The notes: generated by a model not told the origin, from the sequence alone. Counted from the first letter of the stretch, positions 32,998 through 43,559 are shown. The stretch: DNA of 64,000 nucleotides from Eutreptiella sp. 'Long Island Sound 2002' (GCA_964036045.1 OZ038381.1:123139708-123203707), one strand, 5' to 3'. Numbers and translations: made by a program.

Positions 32998-33075
32998 TGG
33001 CAGCTGGTTGGTCTAGAGGTATGTGCATGTTCCCTACGTTTCGGAACCCTGGGTTCGAACCCTTGCACACGCACT
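32998..33075 (+). other. tRNA-like segment in E6a
   Basis: TGGTCTAGAGGTATG resembles a Pol III A box and GGGTTCGAACCC a B box with a perfect T-stem, about 33 bases apart. The anticodon and acceptor stems do not pair well, so this is tRNA-derived, not a working tRNA. An identical segment lies in E6b (38,883-38,960). Confidence 0.45.
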
Positions 33076-33433
33076 GTGTCTGCACCTTAGGATGAGGACA
33101 CACAAGAGCAGGAGAGGGCGTGAGGCGACCCCAACCGCATGACCAGGGGCCCACAAAGGAGGTGGATTCCGGCTGAAGACGCGACGAGGAGATGCTTGCC
33201 AAAGACCTACCTAGTGGGGCAACCAACAAACACAGGCGCTGAAGACAGGCATTGAAATGAGACCACCAGCTGCCCTTGGTTTTTTTAGCTCCCTCCCTTG
33301 CAAAGCACATCACTGCACCAGAACACCATGTTGAATGCTATATGCATTGAAGACGTAGTATACTTGCCCAAAGCAATTCAATGGAATCCCAAATCAAATA
33401 TCTTACACAAGAGCTGAAACACCATACAGACTC
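33076..33433. other. Non-coding 3' region of E6a transposase
   Basis: No coding sequence. Nearly identical in E6b (38,961-39,318). Probably the 3' untranslated region. Confidence 0.5.
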
Positions 33434-35122
33434 CTAAGGCGCGTTGGCCTTCCAATACGTTTTGTGTTCCTTCACGTGTGCTTGCTGTGTCCATGCACGC
33501 ACCCATACATCCCACCCCCTCTTTAACAAACCCCAATCCAGATTATCATTTTTTACAACTTCCCTCCACCCTTTCACGAAAACTTGCCTCACCAGTCTAC
33601 CTCTCCGTCCCCGTACCCCCCCTTTTACTTTCCTTGCCCCCCCCTTGAAGCTCCTAAACCGAATCTCTGTTTTCAGAGTCTTGTGCCTTTCTTCTGCCTT
33701 GAAGGCAGCAAAGGCGCCAAGGGCATGCCACTGCTTAGCATACCCAAGCATGTGGTCAACCCAAAGGTGCACCCACAGGGTTTGCCCCAGTTGGCACCTT
33801 TTGTGATGCACTGCCATTTGGGGTAGCACATTTTTTAGGGCTTCAATCTCTTGGGCTCCTAACAGCCCCTCCTTTTTGGCAATGGTTGCACTTTTGTGCA
33901 GACAGTCCCACCACGAATCAAAATTTTGCGCCCAAGTGTGACCCCCTTCCACGACATGTTGCAAGAGACCTTCATTGTTCAGCCCTACAATGAGGGGACC
34001 CCAGGCCTTTGTCGAAACAAATAGAATTGCTGCGCTCTGTTCACAACGGAGTGACGGTTTGTCACCCGCCTGCCCTGCGATGTCTTGCGGTGCAACACTG
34101 TGTGAGGCAACCCTGCAAGGATTTACATGGGTCTGCACCAATGTAATAGCGCGTCTCTTCGTGAAGCGATGGTGCTGTACAAGAGCCCTCCGGCATCCAT
34201 CAAGGCCACTGTGGGTTACACGTGTGACCCCATGCAATGCATAGTCAGGAGGCCTGTACTTGGGCACAATGCTACGTAGCACCTGCCCGTACCAGGTCCA
34301 GTGTGACAGAATGGGTGAAAGTCCCTTTCCAAAGTCGCGATCGCAATGTGCCCTGCATTTGCCGCATACCCAGCACACTGGGTCCTCACTGGTGCAGTTC
34401 CATCTTTTGATGCCTGCCATTGCCTGTTGTGCAACGACATCTGCAACCAGGAAAATATGGGGTTTTTCCATGTAACCCCCTTGTACCTCATACCCTGTGT
34501 TTAGGGCCTCTTGCACCTGCTCATCCATTTTGCTAACCCTTGTGAGCGATCGTAGCACAGCACGTTTTTCAGAGCCGTGCAAAATGCACCAGCTACCAAG
34601 CGGGTTGCCCGATCCAAGCACTCCAAGCATAAAATGCTCGAAGTGCCGCTTGTGTAGTTGTGTGCCATCCACACATAGCCGTACCCATAGGTCCGGGTAC
34701 AAATTTCCCTTACGGGCGGCCATCATGAGTCCAAGCTTCTCCCTCAAATTTGTACCGGCCCCCAGCAATGCGTGGTCCCCGTCCATTGCATTGTAGTCCA
34801 CTACTGGTGGTGCACTAAGATCCTCCTTCACACGTCTGATTTCATCAAGGGGGCATTTGATCCTGGACGTGGGGATGGAGTACTGGAGGGCCCGCCAGCT
34901 TTTGCCCTCTTTGCGGCAATCCCACAGGAGGGCCTCGGCATGCCACATGTGGTTTTTGGGCATGGGCCCTTCCGTCGTTTTCAAAATGAGGGTGCCCACG
35001 TTTTCGCCAGCTTGCACTTGCCAGGTTGGGCCAAGAATTTCTGTGACTGCCGTTTGCAGTTCGGCCATCCGTTCCCATCTCTTAGTCCTTCCCAGCTGTT
35101 GGTACTCCTTGAACGGGGGCAT
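33434..35122 (-). CDS. E6a DDE-like transposase, intact frame
   Basis: Start chosen at ATG 35,122 (MPPFKEYQQLGRTKRWERM), about 562 residues without interruption. Motifs: DLWVRLCVDGTQLHKR (first Asp, about residue 150), IFLVADVVAQQAMAG (second Asp, about 225), DPVCWVCGKCRAHC, RPPDYALHGVTRV, TLWVHLWVDHMLGYAKQW and FAAFKAEERHKTLKTEIRF (Glu, about 480), then a Lys/Arg-rich tail. The same Asp-Asp-CWxC-His-Glu order as in E3, E5 and E8 suggests one RNase-H-fold family; E6 and E8 form one branch, E3, E4 and E5 another. Superfamily not identified. This is the best candidate for an active transposase here. Confidence 0.75.
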   Translation of the reverse strand: MPPFKEYQQLGRTKRWERMAELQTAVTEILGPTWQVQAGENVGTLILKTTEGPMPKNHMWHAEALLWDCRKEGKSWRALQYSIPTSRIKCPLDEIRRVKEDLSAPPVVDYNAMDGDHALLGAGTNLREKLGLMMAARKGNLYPDLWVRLCVDGTQLHKRHFEHFMLGVLGSGNPLGSWCILHGSEKRAVLRSLTRVSKMDEQVQEALNTGYEVQGGYMEKPHIFLVADVVAQQAMAGIKRWNCTSEDPVCWVCGKCRAHCDRDFGKGLSPILSHWTWYGQVLRSIVPKYRPPDYALHGVTRVTHSGLDGCRRALVQHHRFTKRRAITLVQTHVNPCRVASHSVAPQDIAGQAGDKPSLRCEQSAAILFVSTKAWGPLIVGLNNEGLLQHVVEGGHTWAQNFDSWWDCLHKSATIAKKEGLLGAQEIEALKNVLPQMAVHHKRCQLGQTLWVHLWVDHMLGYAKQWHALGAFAAFKAEERHKTLKTEIRFRSFKGGARKVKGGVRGRRGRLVRQVFVKGWREVVKNDNLDWGLLKRGWDVWVRAWTQQAHVKEHKTYWKANAP

Positions 35123-35209
35123 GTTCCTTGAGGGGGGGAAAAAAAAACCTAGGGAAAGACAACAGGGGGGGGGGGGCATGGACACAACAAGCTTCACACG
35201 TACAGGCAA

Positions 35210-35460
35210 CATGCAACACGTACGTCTGCGCGTACGAGCCGCGTACGCGTTCCATTCTTAATGCGTACGTTCCACAACACCGAATCGTACGTTTCATGAA
35301 CCCAACGCGTACGCGCCAGAAAAGCGAATCGTACGCGTCATGACCCCAGCGCGTACGCGCCAACACAGCAACGCGTACGATGCAACACCGTAACGCGTAC
35401 GCACCACGTACGCCAGCGCGTACGCGCCCCTGCCACAACGCGCGCGTGTTGACGCACACT
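35210..35460. repeat. E6a palindromes between transposase and TET/JBP-like gene
   Basis: Many ACGCGTACGC and GCGTACGCGC units, probably covering the transposase promoter. E6b copy at 41,095-41,345. Confidence 0.85.
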
Positions 35461-35497
35461 TCACCCATCAATCATTAATGCACAATGCATGCACATG

Positions 35498-36088
35498 CTA
35501 CCCGGCACACAGCCGGAACCCAAGATTGCGCAGCAGCACGAGGTCCTCCCAGGACACCTTGCCAAGACCGACCTGGGTAAAAAACACCAGTGCGTAGCGC
35601 TCACCAGGCCGCGGGGCTGGCATGTGCAAAGCACCACTGCAAAAAACAACCCCATTCCGGGCATCCAATGCCACCCCATCCTCATCCACTCTGTCTTGGC
35701 CCTCTGGCCCTGCAACACATGCCATTGTGTAGGGACGGGTTCCCTTTGTGGGGAACACGAGCCCCGCCTCTTCCACACAAAACTCCCCACCTGAAAAATC
35801 ACCAACAGTCACAATGGCACTCAAGGGCAAGTGGTCCTGGTGCTTGTGCCCTGGCATAGTGCTTGAAGGGGAAATACCATGGTTCACTTGGACGGCAGTC
35901 CAAGTGAACCACGATGGCAACCGTGCGCGCCTGTAGGCGTTGATGGCCCGGCACACCTTCGGGAAGTTGCGTGTTGCAACCGCTACCCGGACATTGCCAC
36001 GCTGCACCACCCCAAACATCGCGGAACGCAATCGTACTCCCCACCTGTCCTTGGACTGCCACACCCCCCCATCCAACCCCTCCAACAA
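35498..36088 (-). CDS. E6a TET/JBP-like 2OG-Fe(II) dioxygenase
   Basis: About 190 residues. Counting from 36,088: FTWTAVQVNH at 61-70, iron motif His83-Gln-Asp85 in PGHKHQDHLPLSAIV, VGDFSGGEF (96-103), distal His155 in CSGALHMPAP and Arg164 in GERYALVFFTQ. The order N...HxD...GDFxGGE...H...R is that of the TET/JBP nucleic-acid hydroxylases, which oxidise 5-methylpyrimidines in DNA. The assignment rests on motifs alone. The true start is unclear: the first in-frame ATG is at codon 24 and an upstream exon is possible. Present in E6 only, between coiled-coil and transposase genes. Confidence 0.6.
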   Translation of the reverse strand: MLEGLDGGVWQSKDRWGVRLRSAMFGVVQRGNVRVAVATRNFPKVCRAINAYRRARLPSWFTWTAVQVNHGISPSSTMPGHKHQDHLPLSAIVTVGDFSGGEFCVEEAGLVFPTKGTRPYTMACVAGPEGQDRVDEDGVALDARNGVVFCSGALHMPAPRPGERYALVFFTQVGLGKVSWEDLVLLRNLGFRLCAG

Positions 36089-36130
36089 AAAACATATGTG
36101 AGAGGAGGGGAGAGCAGCAGCCCCTGGGAG

Positions 36131-37369
36131 TCAACTCCCACCACCCTTGCCACCGCCGGGCTGCTCCGCCGGCGTGCCGGACTGTAGACTCCTGACATTG
36201 TACTTGTCCGTCAATGCTATAAGGGCTGTGAGAGTCTTCTGTCCCTGTGATGTCTCCCTGCCTCTTGCATCCTGCAGTGAATCCCTCAGGTCCTCAATGG
36301 ATGTGGTGGCTTGGACAAGGCCATCCCTGATTTCCATTGCTGCCAGCTGCAAAAAATTCTTCTGATCTTCCACATCTTTCCCCCCCTCCCCAGGGCCAGG
36401 GCTGGATGGGCCTTTCTTGCTTGCCCTCACAGAGGCATCCTGCAGCTTCACTCTTAACTCCCTAATCTTATTGTCTTTTTCTCTTCGCTCATCCTCCCAC
36501 TTTACACGCTCTTCCCTCAGCATGTCCTCTGCAGCTTTCTGTGCCGTCGCACTCTCCTTGCGCACCTTCTCAAGTTCCACAATTCGCGCCTTTAGCTGCG
36601 CCTGTGTGGCTTTGAGGTGCTCACGCAGTGGTCCTGAGGGGGAGATGGGGGGCTGTTGGGTGACTACGGGCCCCCCCTTGGCACCAAGCTTTGGTTTCTT
36701 GGCGCGGGACATACGAGAACCGTGCCGCGATTGGTCGGTGTCGTAGCCCTCCTCATCCCCCCCTGTCCCCGTGTGCCTCTTCCCCCCAACCTTCCCCGCA
36801 AGGAGAAGCTTCCACCTCTCCATTGCACCCTCCACCTCTGCAACAACAGCAGCGTCGGTGATTGGGAGGTAACCCGCCACCCCTGACCACTGAGCACGCT
36901 TGGCCTGCTTGAGCTGCCCTCCATGCACACGCCATGTCTGCACGTAACTGTGGCTGTCACCTTTGATCTGGTACAAAGTCCCCCCAATAAAAACTGCTGC
37001 AGGGTCCCTGCCAACGGCATGGCCCTTCATCCACATGGGAAAGCGGACCATCATGGGCTCAAGCCATGAGACCGCACCACTGTCTTCCTTTACCTTTGCC
37101 TGCAACGTAACCTGATCAAAAAAACTATATTTGGCAACATCCCCAACATGGACGTTGTCCACCACATCCTCCTTACTCACCTGCACCAACTGCCCTGCAA
37201 TTGTCCCTATCGACTCAGGGTCCGGGGCAACCAAGGGAGCGCCTGGGGGGCTCTGAAGAAGCGCCTTCGGCTGCAGCGCCTTCCGGCCCGAATCCGGAGG
37301 CGTCGGGTGCACTTGTGCTTCAGAGGGCCAAGGGCGCCGCTCCTTGTACTTGAAGGGGGTGACGTTCAA
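36131..37369 (-). CDS. E6a coiled-coil exon of the dioxygenase fusion gene
   Basis: Starts after acceptor CCTCTTGCAG at 37,370 with L-N-V-T-P-F-K-Y-K-E. A globular part has FPMWMKGHAVGRDPAAVFIG and GDSHSYVQTWRVHGGQLKQ; then come a Lys/Gly linker (KPKLGAKGGP), a long coiled coil (HLKATQAQLKARIVELEKV to KLQDASVRASKKG) and a helical end MEIRDGLVQATTSIEDLRDS. Stop at 36,131. About 413 residues, uninterrupted. It joins the dioxygenase in phase 0. Probably oligomerises the fusion protein. Confidence 0.7.
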   Translation of the reverse strand: MNVTPFKYKERRPWPSEAQVHPTPPDSGRKALQPKALLQSPPGAPLVAPDPESIGTIAGQLVQVSKEDVVDNVHVGDVAKYSFFDQVTLQAKVKEDSGAVSWLEPMMVRFPMWMKGHAVGRDPAAVFIGGTLYQIKGDSHSYVQTWRVHGGQLKQAKRAQWSGVAGYLPITDAAVVAEVEGAMERWKLLLAGKVGGKRHTGTGGDEEGYDTDQSRHGSRMSRAKKPKLGAKGGPVVTQQPPISPSGPLREHLKATQAQLKARIVELEKVRKESATAQKAAEDMLREERVKWEDERREKDNKIRELRVKLQDASVRASKKGPSSPGPGEGGKDVEDQKNFLQLAAMEIRDGLVQATTSIEDLRDSLQDARGRETSQGQKTLTALIALTDKYNVRSLQSGTPAEQPGGGKGGGS

Positions 37370-37674
37370 CTGCAAGAGGAAAGCGTAGAGACACGTTAAT
37401 TATGAAACAACACGTGTGGGCAGCGCACGCAACACGTACGAGTTGGTGCATTAGCGCGTACGATCTACTGGGGCAACACGTACGTGCTGGTACGTCAATG
37501 CGTACGAGGCGCTCGGGCAACGCGTACGTGTTGCTACCCCAACACGTACAATCTGTGTGGCCTACGCGTACGTGTTGGCAGGTCAACACGTACGCACCAA
37601 AAACGTAACGCGTACGAGGCACTTGCGCAACACGCACGCGGTGCGTACGTGCCACATGCGCAAGAAATGCATAC
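37370..37674 (-). repeat. E6a phase-0 intron with ACGCGTACG palindromes
   Basis: Donor GGGGAG|GTATGC at 37,674, acceptor CTTTCCTCTTGCAG| at 37,370, 305 bases, phase 0 at both ends. About a dozen palindromic CGTACG units inside. Confidence 0.85.
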
Positions 37675-38415
37675 CTCCCCATAATTATCACAATGGTCCA
37701 TGCACCCACATGAGCACGCCATTCCGCCCGTCGCCGTCGGCCGCTGCACCACCCAGTTCTGCTCCACCGCCTCCGCAACACTAGCGGGCGCCACATGCAG
37801 GGCATGCCCCATGGCTGCCCACTCCATCCATTCCGGCCCATCCTCGTCCCGCCTCAACACGTAACCACACGTGGCAAACGTGAACACCAACGAACCTTTC
37901 TCAACCGTGAACCGTGTCCCGCCGTCAAAACTTGGCTTTGGGAGGTACCAACGGTGAAACCGGGCCAAGGGACATGGTGGCTCCTCGGGGCCGGGGGGGC
38001 ACTTAAAAAAGAAAGTTGCACCTTGCACACCATGGCCCAAAATCACAACGTCACCACAATAGGGGATAGCTTGCCGTCGCCGAACAAGCAACGGAGCCGA
38101 AAAATGGGTAAAAGATTCCCAAGGGATAGGAACACCTTTGGCATCTTTCAGAAGTTGAACCATAGGAGGAAGGTCATACAATTGGCGAGCAAGATGCACC
38201 TTTGACATGGTGGCAGCATGCTCCAAAGGGACAAACGGGATGAACAAAGTGTAGCGCCCCTTCTCCCCACCACCTGCCCCGCGATGAAAGGTGCAACCTT
38301 TTAAAAGAAGGATGTCACCCAATTCCATGGAACACACATCCCAACGATTGGACTCATGTTGCCCAACCTGATGTGAACCCACTCCGACTTGCAAAGCACA
38401 CTCGGGAGGAACATT
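37675..38415 (-). pseudogene. E6a dioxygenase, C-terminal third (3' of the E6b insertion)
   Basis: Continues from NVPPECALQVG after the E6b insertion. Distal iron His in LLKGCTFHRGAGGGEKGRY, then LFIPFVPLEHAATMSK, YCGDVVILGHGVQGATFFF, RRDEDGPEWMEWAAMGHAL and a Cys/His tail CSCGCMDHCDNYGE at the donor site. The frame is open except for the insertion, so the gene was broken by E6b and E7 rather than by decay. Confidence 0.75.
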
Positions 38416-38439
38416 TGTAACTGCAAAGAGCTGTTCACA

Positions 38440-38960
38440 TAGACGCGTACGTGTTGAAATCTCAACACGTACGCGTTGGTTTTTTCTTTGTTGGAAATTT
38501 GTCATTTTTCATGCAAAATTCATGTGTGGGGTATCACCTTACCCAACCCAACCCCTCTGTGCACTTCCCCTACACCACTGGGTGCCAGTACAAACATTGC
38601 CGACCGTAGGTCGCCTTCTCCCTCTGCAGAGTGTCCCAAAAACCATACTGAATTTCCCAAAACCTTGCTTTCAGATTGTCCTCTGACGCGTGCGTGTTGG
38701 AAGTGCAACGCGTACGCGTTGGGTGCGTGGCGCGTACGTGTTGGTGTTTCGACGCGTACGCGTTGGTAACTTAACACGTACGCGTCGAAACAGCAACGCG
38801 TACGTGTTAGATTACGGACGCGTACGCGTTGATCTGCTGATGCGTACGCAGTTCGTACGCACCGCCTACGTGTTGTGTGCTATGGCAGCTGGTTGGTCTA
38901 GAGGTATGTGCATGTTCCCTACGTTTCGGAACCCTGGGTTCGAACCCTTGCACACGCACT
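38440..38960. repeat. E6b terminal palindromes and tRNA-like segment
   Basis: Copy of 32,555-33,075, with only single-base differences visible (for example GTGGTGCG versus GTGGCGCG). Confidence 0.85.
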
Positions 38961-39318
38961 GTGTCTGCACCTTAGGATGAGGACACACAAGAGCAGGAGA
39001 GGGCGTGAGGCGACCCCAACCGCATGACCAGGGGCCCACAAAGGAGGTGGAATCCGGCTGAAGACGCGACGAGGAGATGCTTGCCAAAGACCTACCTAGT
39101 GGGGCAACCAACAAACACAGGCGCTGAAGACAGGCATTGAAATGAGACCACCAGCTGCCCTTGGTTTTTTTAGCTCCCTCCCTTGCAAAGCACATCACTG
39201 CACCAGAACACCATGTTGAATGCAATGTGCATTGAAGACGTAGTATACTTGCCCAAAGCAATTCAATGGAATCCCAAATCAAATATCTTACACAAGAGCT
39301 GAAACACCATACAGACTC

Positions 39319-41006
39319 CTAAGGCGCGTTGGCCTTCCAATACGTTTTGTGTTCCTTCACGTGTGCTTGCTGTGTCCATGCACGCACCCATACATCCCAC
39401 CCCCTCTTTAACAAACCCCAATCCAGATTATCATTTTTTACAACTTCCCTCCACCCTTTCACGAAAACTTGCCTCACCAGTCTACCTCTCCGTCCCCGTA
39501 CCCCCCCTTTTACTTTCCTTGCCCCCCCCTTGAAGCTCCTAAACCGAATCTCTGTTTTCAGAATCTTGTGCCTTTCTTCTGCCTTGAAGGCAGCAAAGGC
39601 GCCAAGGGCATGCCACTGCTTAGCATACCCAAGCATGTGGTCAACCCAAAGGTGCACCCACAGGGTTTGCCCCAGTTGGCACCTTTTGTGATGCACTGCC
39701 ATTTGGGGTAGCACATTTTTTAGGGCTTCAATCTCTTGGGCTCCTAACAGCCCCTCCTTTTTGGCAATGGTTGCACTTTTGTGCAGACAGTCCCACCACG
39801 AATCAAAATTTTGCGCCCAAGTGTGACCCCCTTCCACGACATGTTGCAAGAGACCTTCATTGTTCAGCCCTACAATGAGGGGACCCCAGGCCTTTGTCGA
39901 AACAAATAGAATTGCTGCGCTCTGTTCACAACGGAGTGACGGTTTGTCACCCGCCTGCCCTGCGATGTCTTGCGGTGCAACACTGTGTGAGGCAACCCTG
40001 CAAGGATTTACATGGGTCTGCACCCATGTAATAGCGCGTCTCTTCGTGAAGCGATGGTGCTGTACAAGAGCCCTCCAGCATCCATCAAGGCCACTGTGGG
40101 TTACACGTGTGACCCCATGCAATGCATAGTCAGGAGGCCTGTACTTGGGCACAATGCTACGTAGCACCTGCCCGTACCAGGTCCAGTGTGACAGAATGGG
40201 TGAAAGTCCCTTTCCAAAGTCGCGATCGCAATGTGCCCTGCATTTGCCGCATACCCAGCACACTGGGTCCTCACTGGTGCAGTTCCATCTTTTGATGCCT
40301 GCCATTGCCTGTTGTGCAACGACATCTGCAACCAGGAAAATATGGGGTTTTTCCATACAACCCCCTTGTACCTCATACCTTGTGTTTAGGGCCTCTTGCA
40401 CCTGCTCATCCATTTTGCTAACCCTTGTGAGCGATCGTAGCACAGCACGTTTTTCAGAGCCGTGCAAAATGCACCAGCTACCAAGCGGGTTGCCCGATCC
40501 AAGCACTCCAAGCATAAAATGCTCGAAGTGCCGCTTGTGTAGTTGTGTGCCATCCACACATAGCCGTACCCATAGGTCCGGGTACAAATTTCCCTTACGG
40601 GCGGCCATCATGAGTCCCAGATTCTCCCTCAAATTTGTATCGGCCCCAGCAATGCGTGGTCCCCGTCCATTGCATTGTAGTCCACTACTGGTGGTGCACT
40701 AAGATCCTCCTTCACACGTCTGATTTTATCAAGGGGGCATTTGATCCTGGACGTGGGGATGGAGTACGGGAGGGCCCGCCAGCTTTTGCCCTCTTTGCGG
40801 CAATCCCACAGGAGGGCCTCGGCATGCCACATGTGGTTTTTGGGCATGGGCCCTTCCGTCGTTTTCAAAATGAGGGTGCCCACGTTTTCGCCAGCTTGCA
40901 CTTGCCAGGTTGGGCCAAGAATTTCTGTGACTGCCGTTTGCAGTTCGGCCATCCGTTCCCATCTCTTAGTCCTTCCCAGCTGTTGGTACTCCTTGAACGG
41001 GGGCAT
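39319..41006 (-). pseudogene. E6b DDE-like transposase, one frameshift
   Basis: Same as the E6a enzyme with few substitutions, but a run of five C in E6a (GGCCCCCAGC, about 34,757) is four here (40,641-40,650), shifting the frame between DGDHALLG and the first Asp motif. Everything after it (MRENLGLMMAARKG onward) is open. Unless this is a sequencing error, only the outer copy encodes a full enzyme. Confidence 0.8.
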
Positions 41007-41094
41007 GTTCCTTGAGGGGGGGAAAAAAAAACCTAGGGAAAGACAACAGGGGGGGGGGTGCATGGACACAACAAGCTTCACACGTACAGGCAAC

Positions 41095-41345
41095 ATGCAA
41101 CACGTACGTCTGCGCGTACGAGCCGCGTACACGTTCCATTCTTAATGCGTACGTTCCACAACACCGAATCGTACGTTTCATGAACCCAAAGCGTACGCGC
41201 CAGAAAAGCGACTCGTACGCGTCATGACCCCAGCGCGTACGCGCCAACACAGCAACGCGTACGATGCAACACCGTAACGCGTACGCACCACGTACGCCAG
41301 CGCGTACGCGCCCCTGCCACAACGCGCGCGTGTTGACGCACACTT
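41095..41345. repeat. E6b palindromes between transposase and TET/JBP-like gene
   Basis: Copy of 35,210-35,460 with small differences in the ACGCGTACGC units. Confidence 0.85.
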
Positions 41346-41381
41346 CACCCATCAATCATTAATGCACAATGCATGCACATG

Positions 41382-41972
41382 CTACCCGGCACACAGCCGG
41401 AACCCAAGACTGCGCAGCAGCACGAGGTCCTCCCAGGACACCTTGCCAAGACCGACCTGGGTAAAAAACACCAGTGCGTAGTGCTCACCACGCCACGGGG
41501 CTGGCATGTGCAAAGCACCACTGCAAAAAACAACCCCATTCCGGGCATCCAATGCCACCCCATCCTCATCCACTCTGTCTTGGCCCTCTGGCCCTGCAAC
41601 ACATGCCATTGTGTAGGGACGGGTTCCCTTTGTGGGGAACACGAGCCCCGCCTCTTCCACACAAAACTCCCCACCTGAAAAATCACCAACAGTCACAATG
41701 GCACTCAAGGGCAAGTGGTCCTGGTGCTTGTGCCCTGGCATAGTGCATGAAGGGGAAATACAATGGTTCACTTGGACGGCAGTCCAAGTGAACCACGATG
41801 GCAACCGTGCGCGCCTGTAGGCGTTGATGGCCCGGCACACCTTCGGGAAGTTGCGTGTTGCAACCGCCACCCGGACATTGCCACGCTGCACCACCCCAAA
41901 CATCGCGGAACGCAATCGTACTCCCCACCTGTCCTTGGACTGCCACACCCCCCCATCCAACCCCTCCAGCAA
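41382..41972 (-). CDS. E6b TET/JBP-like 2OG-Fe(II) dioxygenase
   Basis: Frame fully open, same motifs as the E6a copy: HxD in GHKHQDHLPL, GDFSGGEF, distal His in SGALHMPAP and Arg in GEHYALVFF. One change is notable: Arg164 of E6a (GERY) is His here (GEHY), in the position that normally binds 2-oxoglutarate, so this copy may be inactive. Confidence 0.6.
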   Translation of the reverse strand: MLEGLDGGVWQSKDRWGVRLRSAMFGVVQRGNVRVAVATRNFPKVCRAINAYRRARLPSWFTWTAVQVNHCISPSCTMPGHKHQDHLPLSAIVTVGDFSGGEFCVEEAGLVFPTKGTRPYTMACVAGPEGQDRVDEDGVALDARNGVVFCSGALHMPAPWRGEHYALVFFTQVGLGKVSWEDLVLLRSLGFRLCAG

Positions 41973-42014
41973 AAAACATATGTGAGAGGAGGGGAGAGCA
42001 GCAGCCCCTGGGAG

Positions 42015-43252
42015 TCAACTCCCACCACCCTTGCCACCGCCGGGCTGCTCCGCCGGCTTGCTGGACTGTAGACTCCGGACATTGTACTTGTCCGTCAATG
42101 CTATAAGGGCTGTGAGAGTCTTCTGTCCCTGTGATGTCTCCCTGCCTCTTGCATCCTGCAGTGAATCCCTCAGGTCCTCAATGGATGTGGTGGCTTGGAC
42201 AAGGCCATCCCTGATTTCCATTGCTGCCAGCTGCAAAAAATTCTTCTGATCTTCCACATCTTTCCCCCCCTCCCCAGGGCCAGGGCTGGATGGGCCTTTC
42301 TTGCTTGCCCTCACAGAGGCATCCTGCAGCTTCACTCTTAACTCCCTAATCTTATTGTCTTTTTCTCTTCGCTCATCCTCCCACTTTACACGCTCTTCCC
42401 TCAGCATGTCCTCTGCAGCTTTCTGTGCCGTCGCACTCTCCTTGCGCACCTTCTCAAGTTCCACAATTCGCGCCTTTAGCTGCGCCTGTGTGGCTTTGAG
42501 GTGCTCACGCAGTGGTCCTGAGGGGGAGATGGGGGGCTGTTGGGTGACTACGGGCCCCCCCTTGGCACCAAGCTTTGGTTTCTTGGCGCGACAATACAAG
42601 AACCGTGCCGCGATTGGTCGGTGTCGTAGCCCTCCTCATCCCCCCCTGTCCCCGTGTCCCTCTTCCCCCCAACCTTCCCCGCAAGGAGAAGCTTCCACCT
42701 CTCCATTGCACCCTCCACCTCTGCAACAACTGCAGCGTCGGTGATTGGGAGGTAACCCGCCACCCCTGACCACTGAGCACGCTTGGCCTGCTTGAGCTGC
42801 CCTCCATGCACACGCCATGTCTGCACGTAACTGTGGCTGTCACCTTTGATCTGGTACAAAGTCCCCCCAATAAAAACTGCTGCAGGGTCCCTGCCAACGG
42901 CATGGCCCTTCATCCACATGGGAAAGCGGACCATCATGGGTTCAAGCCATGAGACCGCACCACTGTCTTCCTTTACCTTTGCCTGCAACATAACCTGATC
43001 AAACAAACTATATTTGGCAACATCCCCAACATGGACGTTGTCCACCACATCCTCCTTACTCACCTGCACCAACTGCACTGCAATTGTCCCTATCGACTCA
43101 GGGTCCGGGGCAACCAAGGGAGCGCCTGGGGGGCTCTGAAGAAGCGCCTTCGGCTGCAGCGCCTTCCGGCCCGAATCCGAAGGCGTCGGGTGCACTTGTG
43201 CTTCAGAGGGCCAAGGGCGCCGCTCCTTGTACTTGAAGGGGGTGACGTTCAA
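42015..43252 (-). pseudogene. E6b coiled-coil exon, one frameshift
   Basis: Copy of 36,131-37,369. A one-base loss near 42,590 (GCGCGACAATACAAG versus GCGCGGGACATACGAG) breaks the frame between the globular part and the coiled coil. Both halves are otherwise open. Confidence 0.75.
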
Positions 43253-43559
43253 CTGCAAGAGGAAAGCGTAGAGACACGTTAATTATGAAACAACACGTGT
43301 GGGCAGCGCACGCAACACGTACGAGTTGGTGCATTAGCGCGTACGATCTACTGGGGCAACACGTACGTGCTGGTACGTCAATGCGTACGAGGCACTCGGG
43401 CAACGCGTACGTGTTGCTACCCCAACACGTACGATCTGTGTGGCCTACGCGTACGTGTTGGCAGGTCAACACGCGTACGCACCAAAAACGTAACGCGTAC
43501 GAGGCACTTGCGCAACACGCACGCGGTGCGTACGTGCCACATGCGCAAGAAATGCATAC
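43253..43559 (-). repeat. E6b phase-0 intron with palindromes
   Basis: Same donor GGGGAG|GTATGC and acceptor TCTTGCAG| as E6a, 307 bases. Confidence 0.85.

Noticed and set aside
32998-33075. Functional tRNA gene
   Set aside because: A and B boxes are present but acceptor and anticodon stems do not pair, so it is listed only as tRNA-like.
33444-35261. Plus-strand frames opposite the E6 transposase and dioxygenase
   Set aside because: Shadow frames: no motif, Pro/Ser/Cys-biased, and the minus-strand frames carry conserved motifs shared by several elements.
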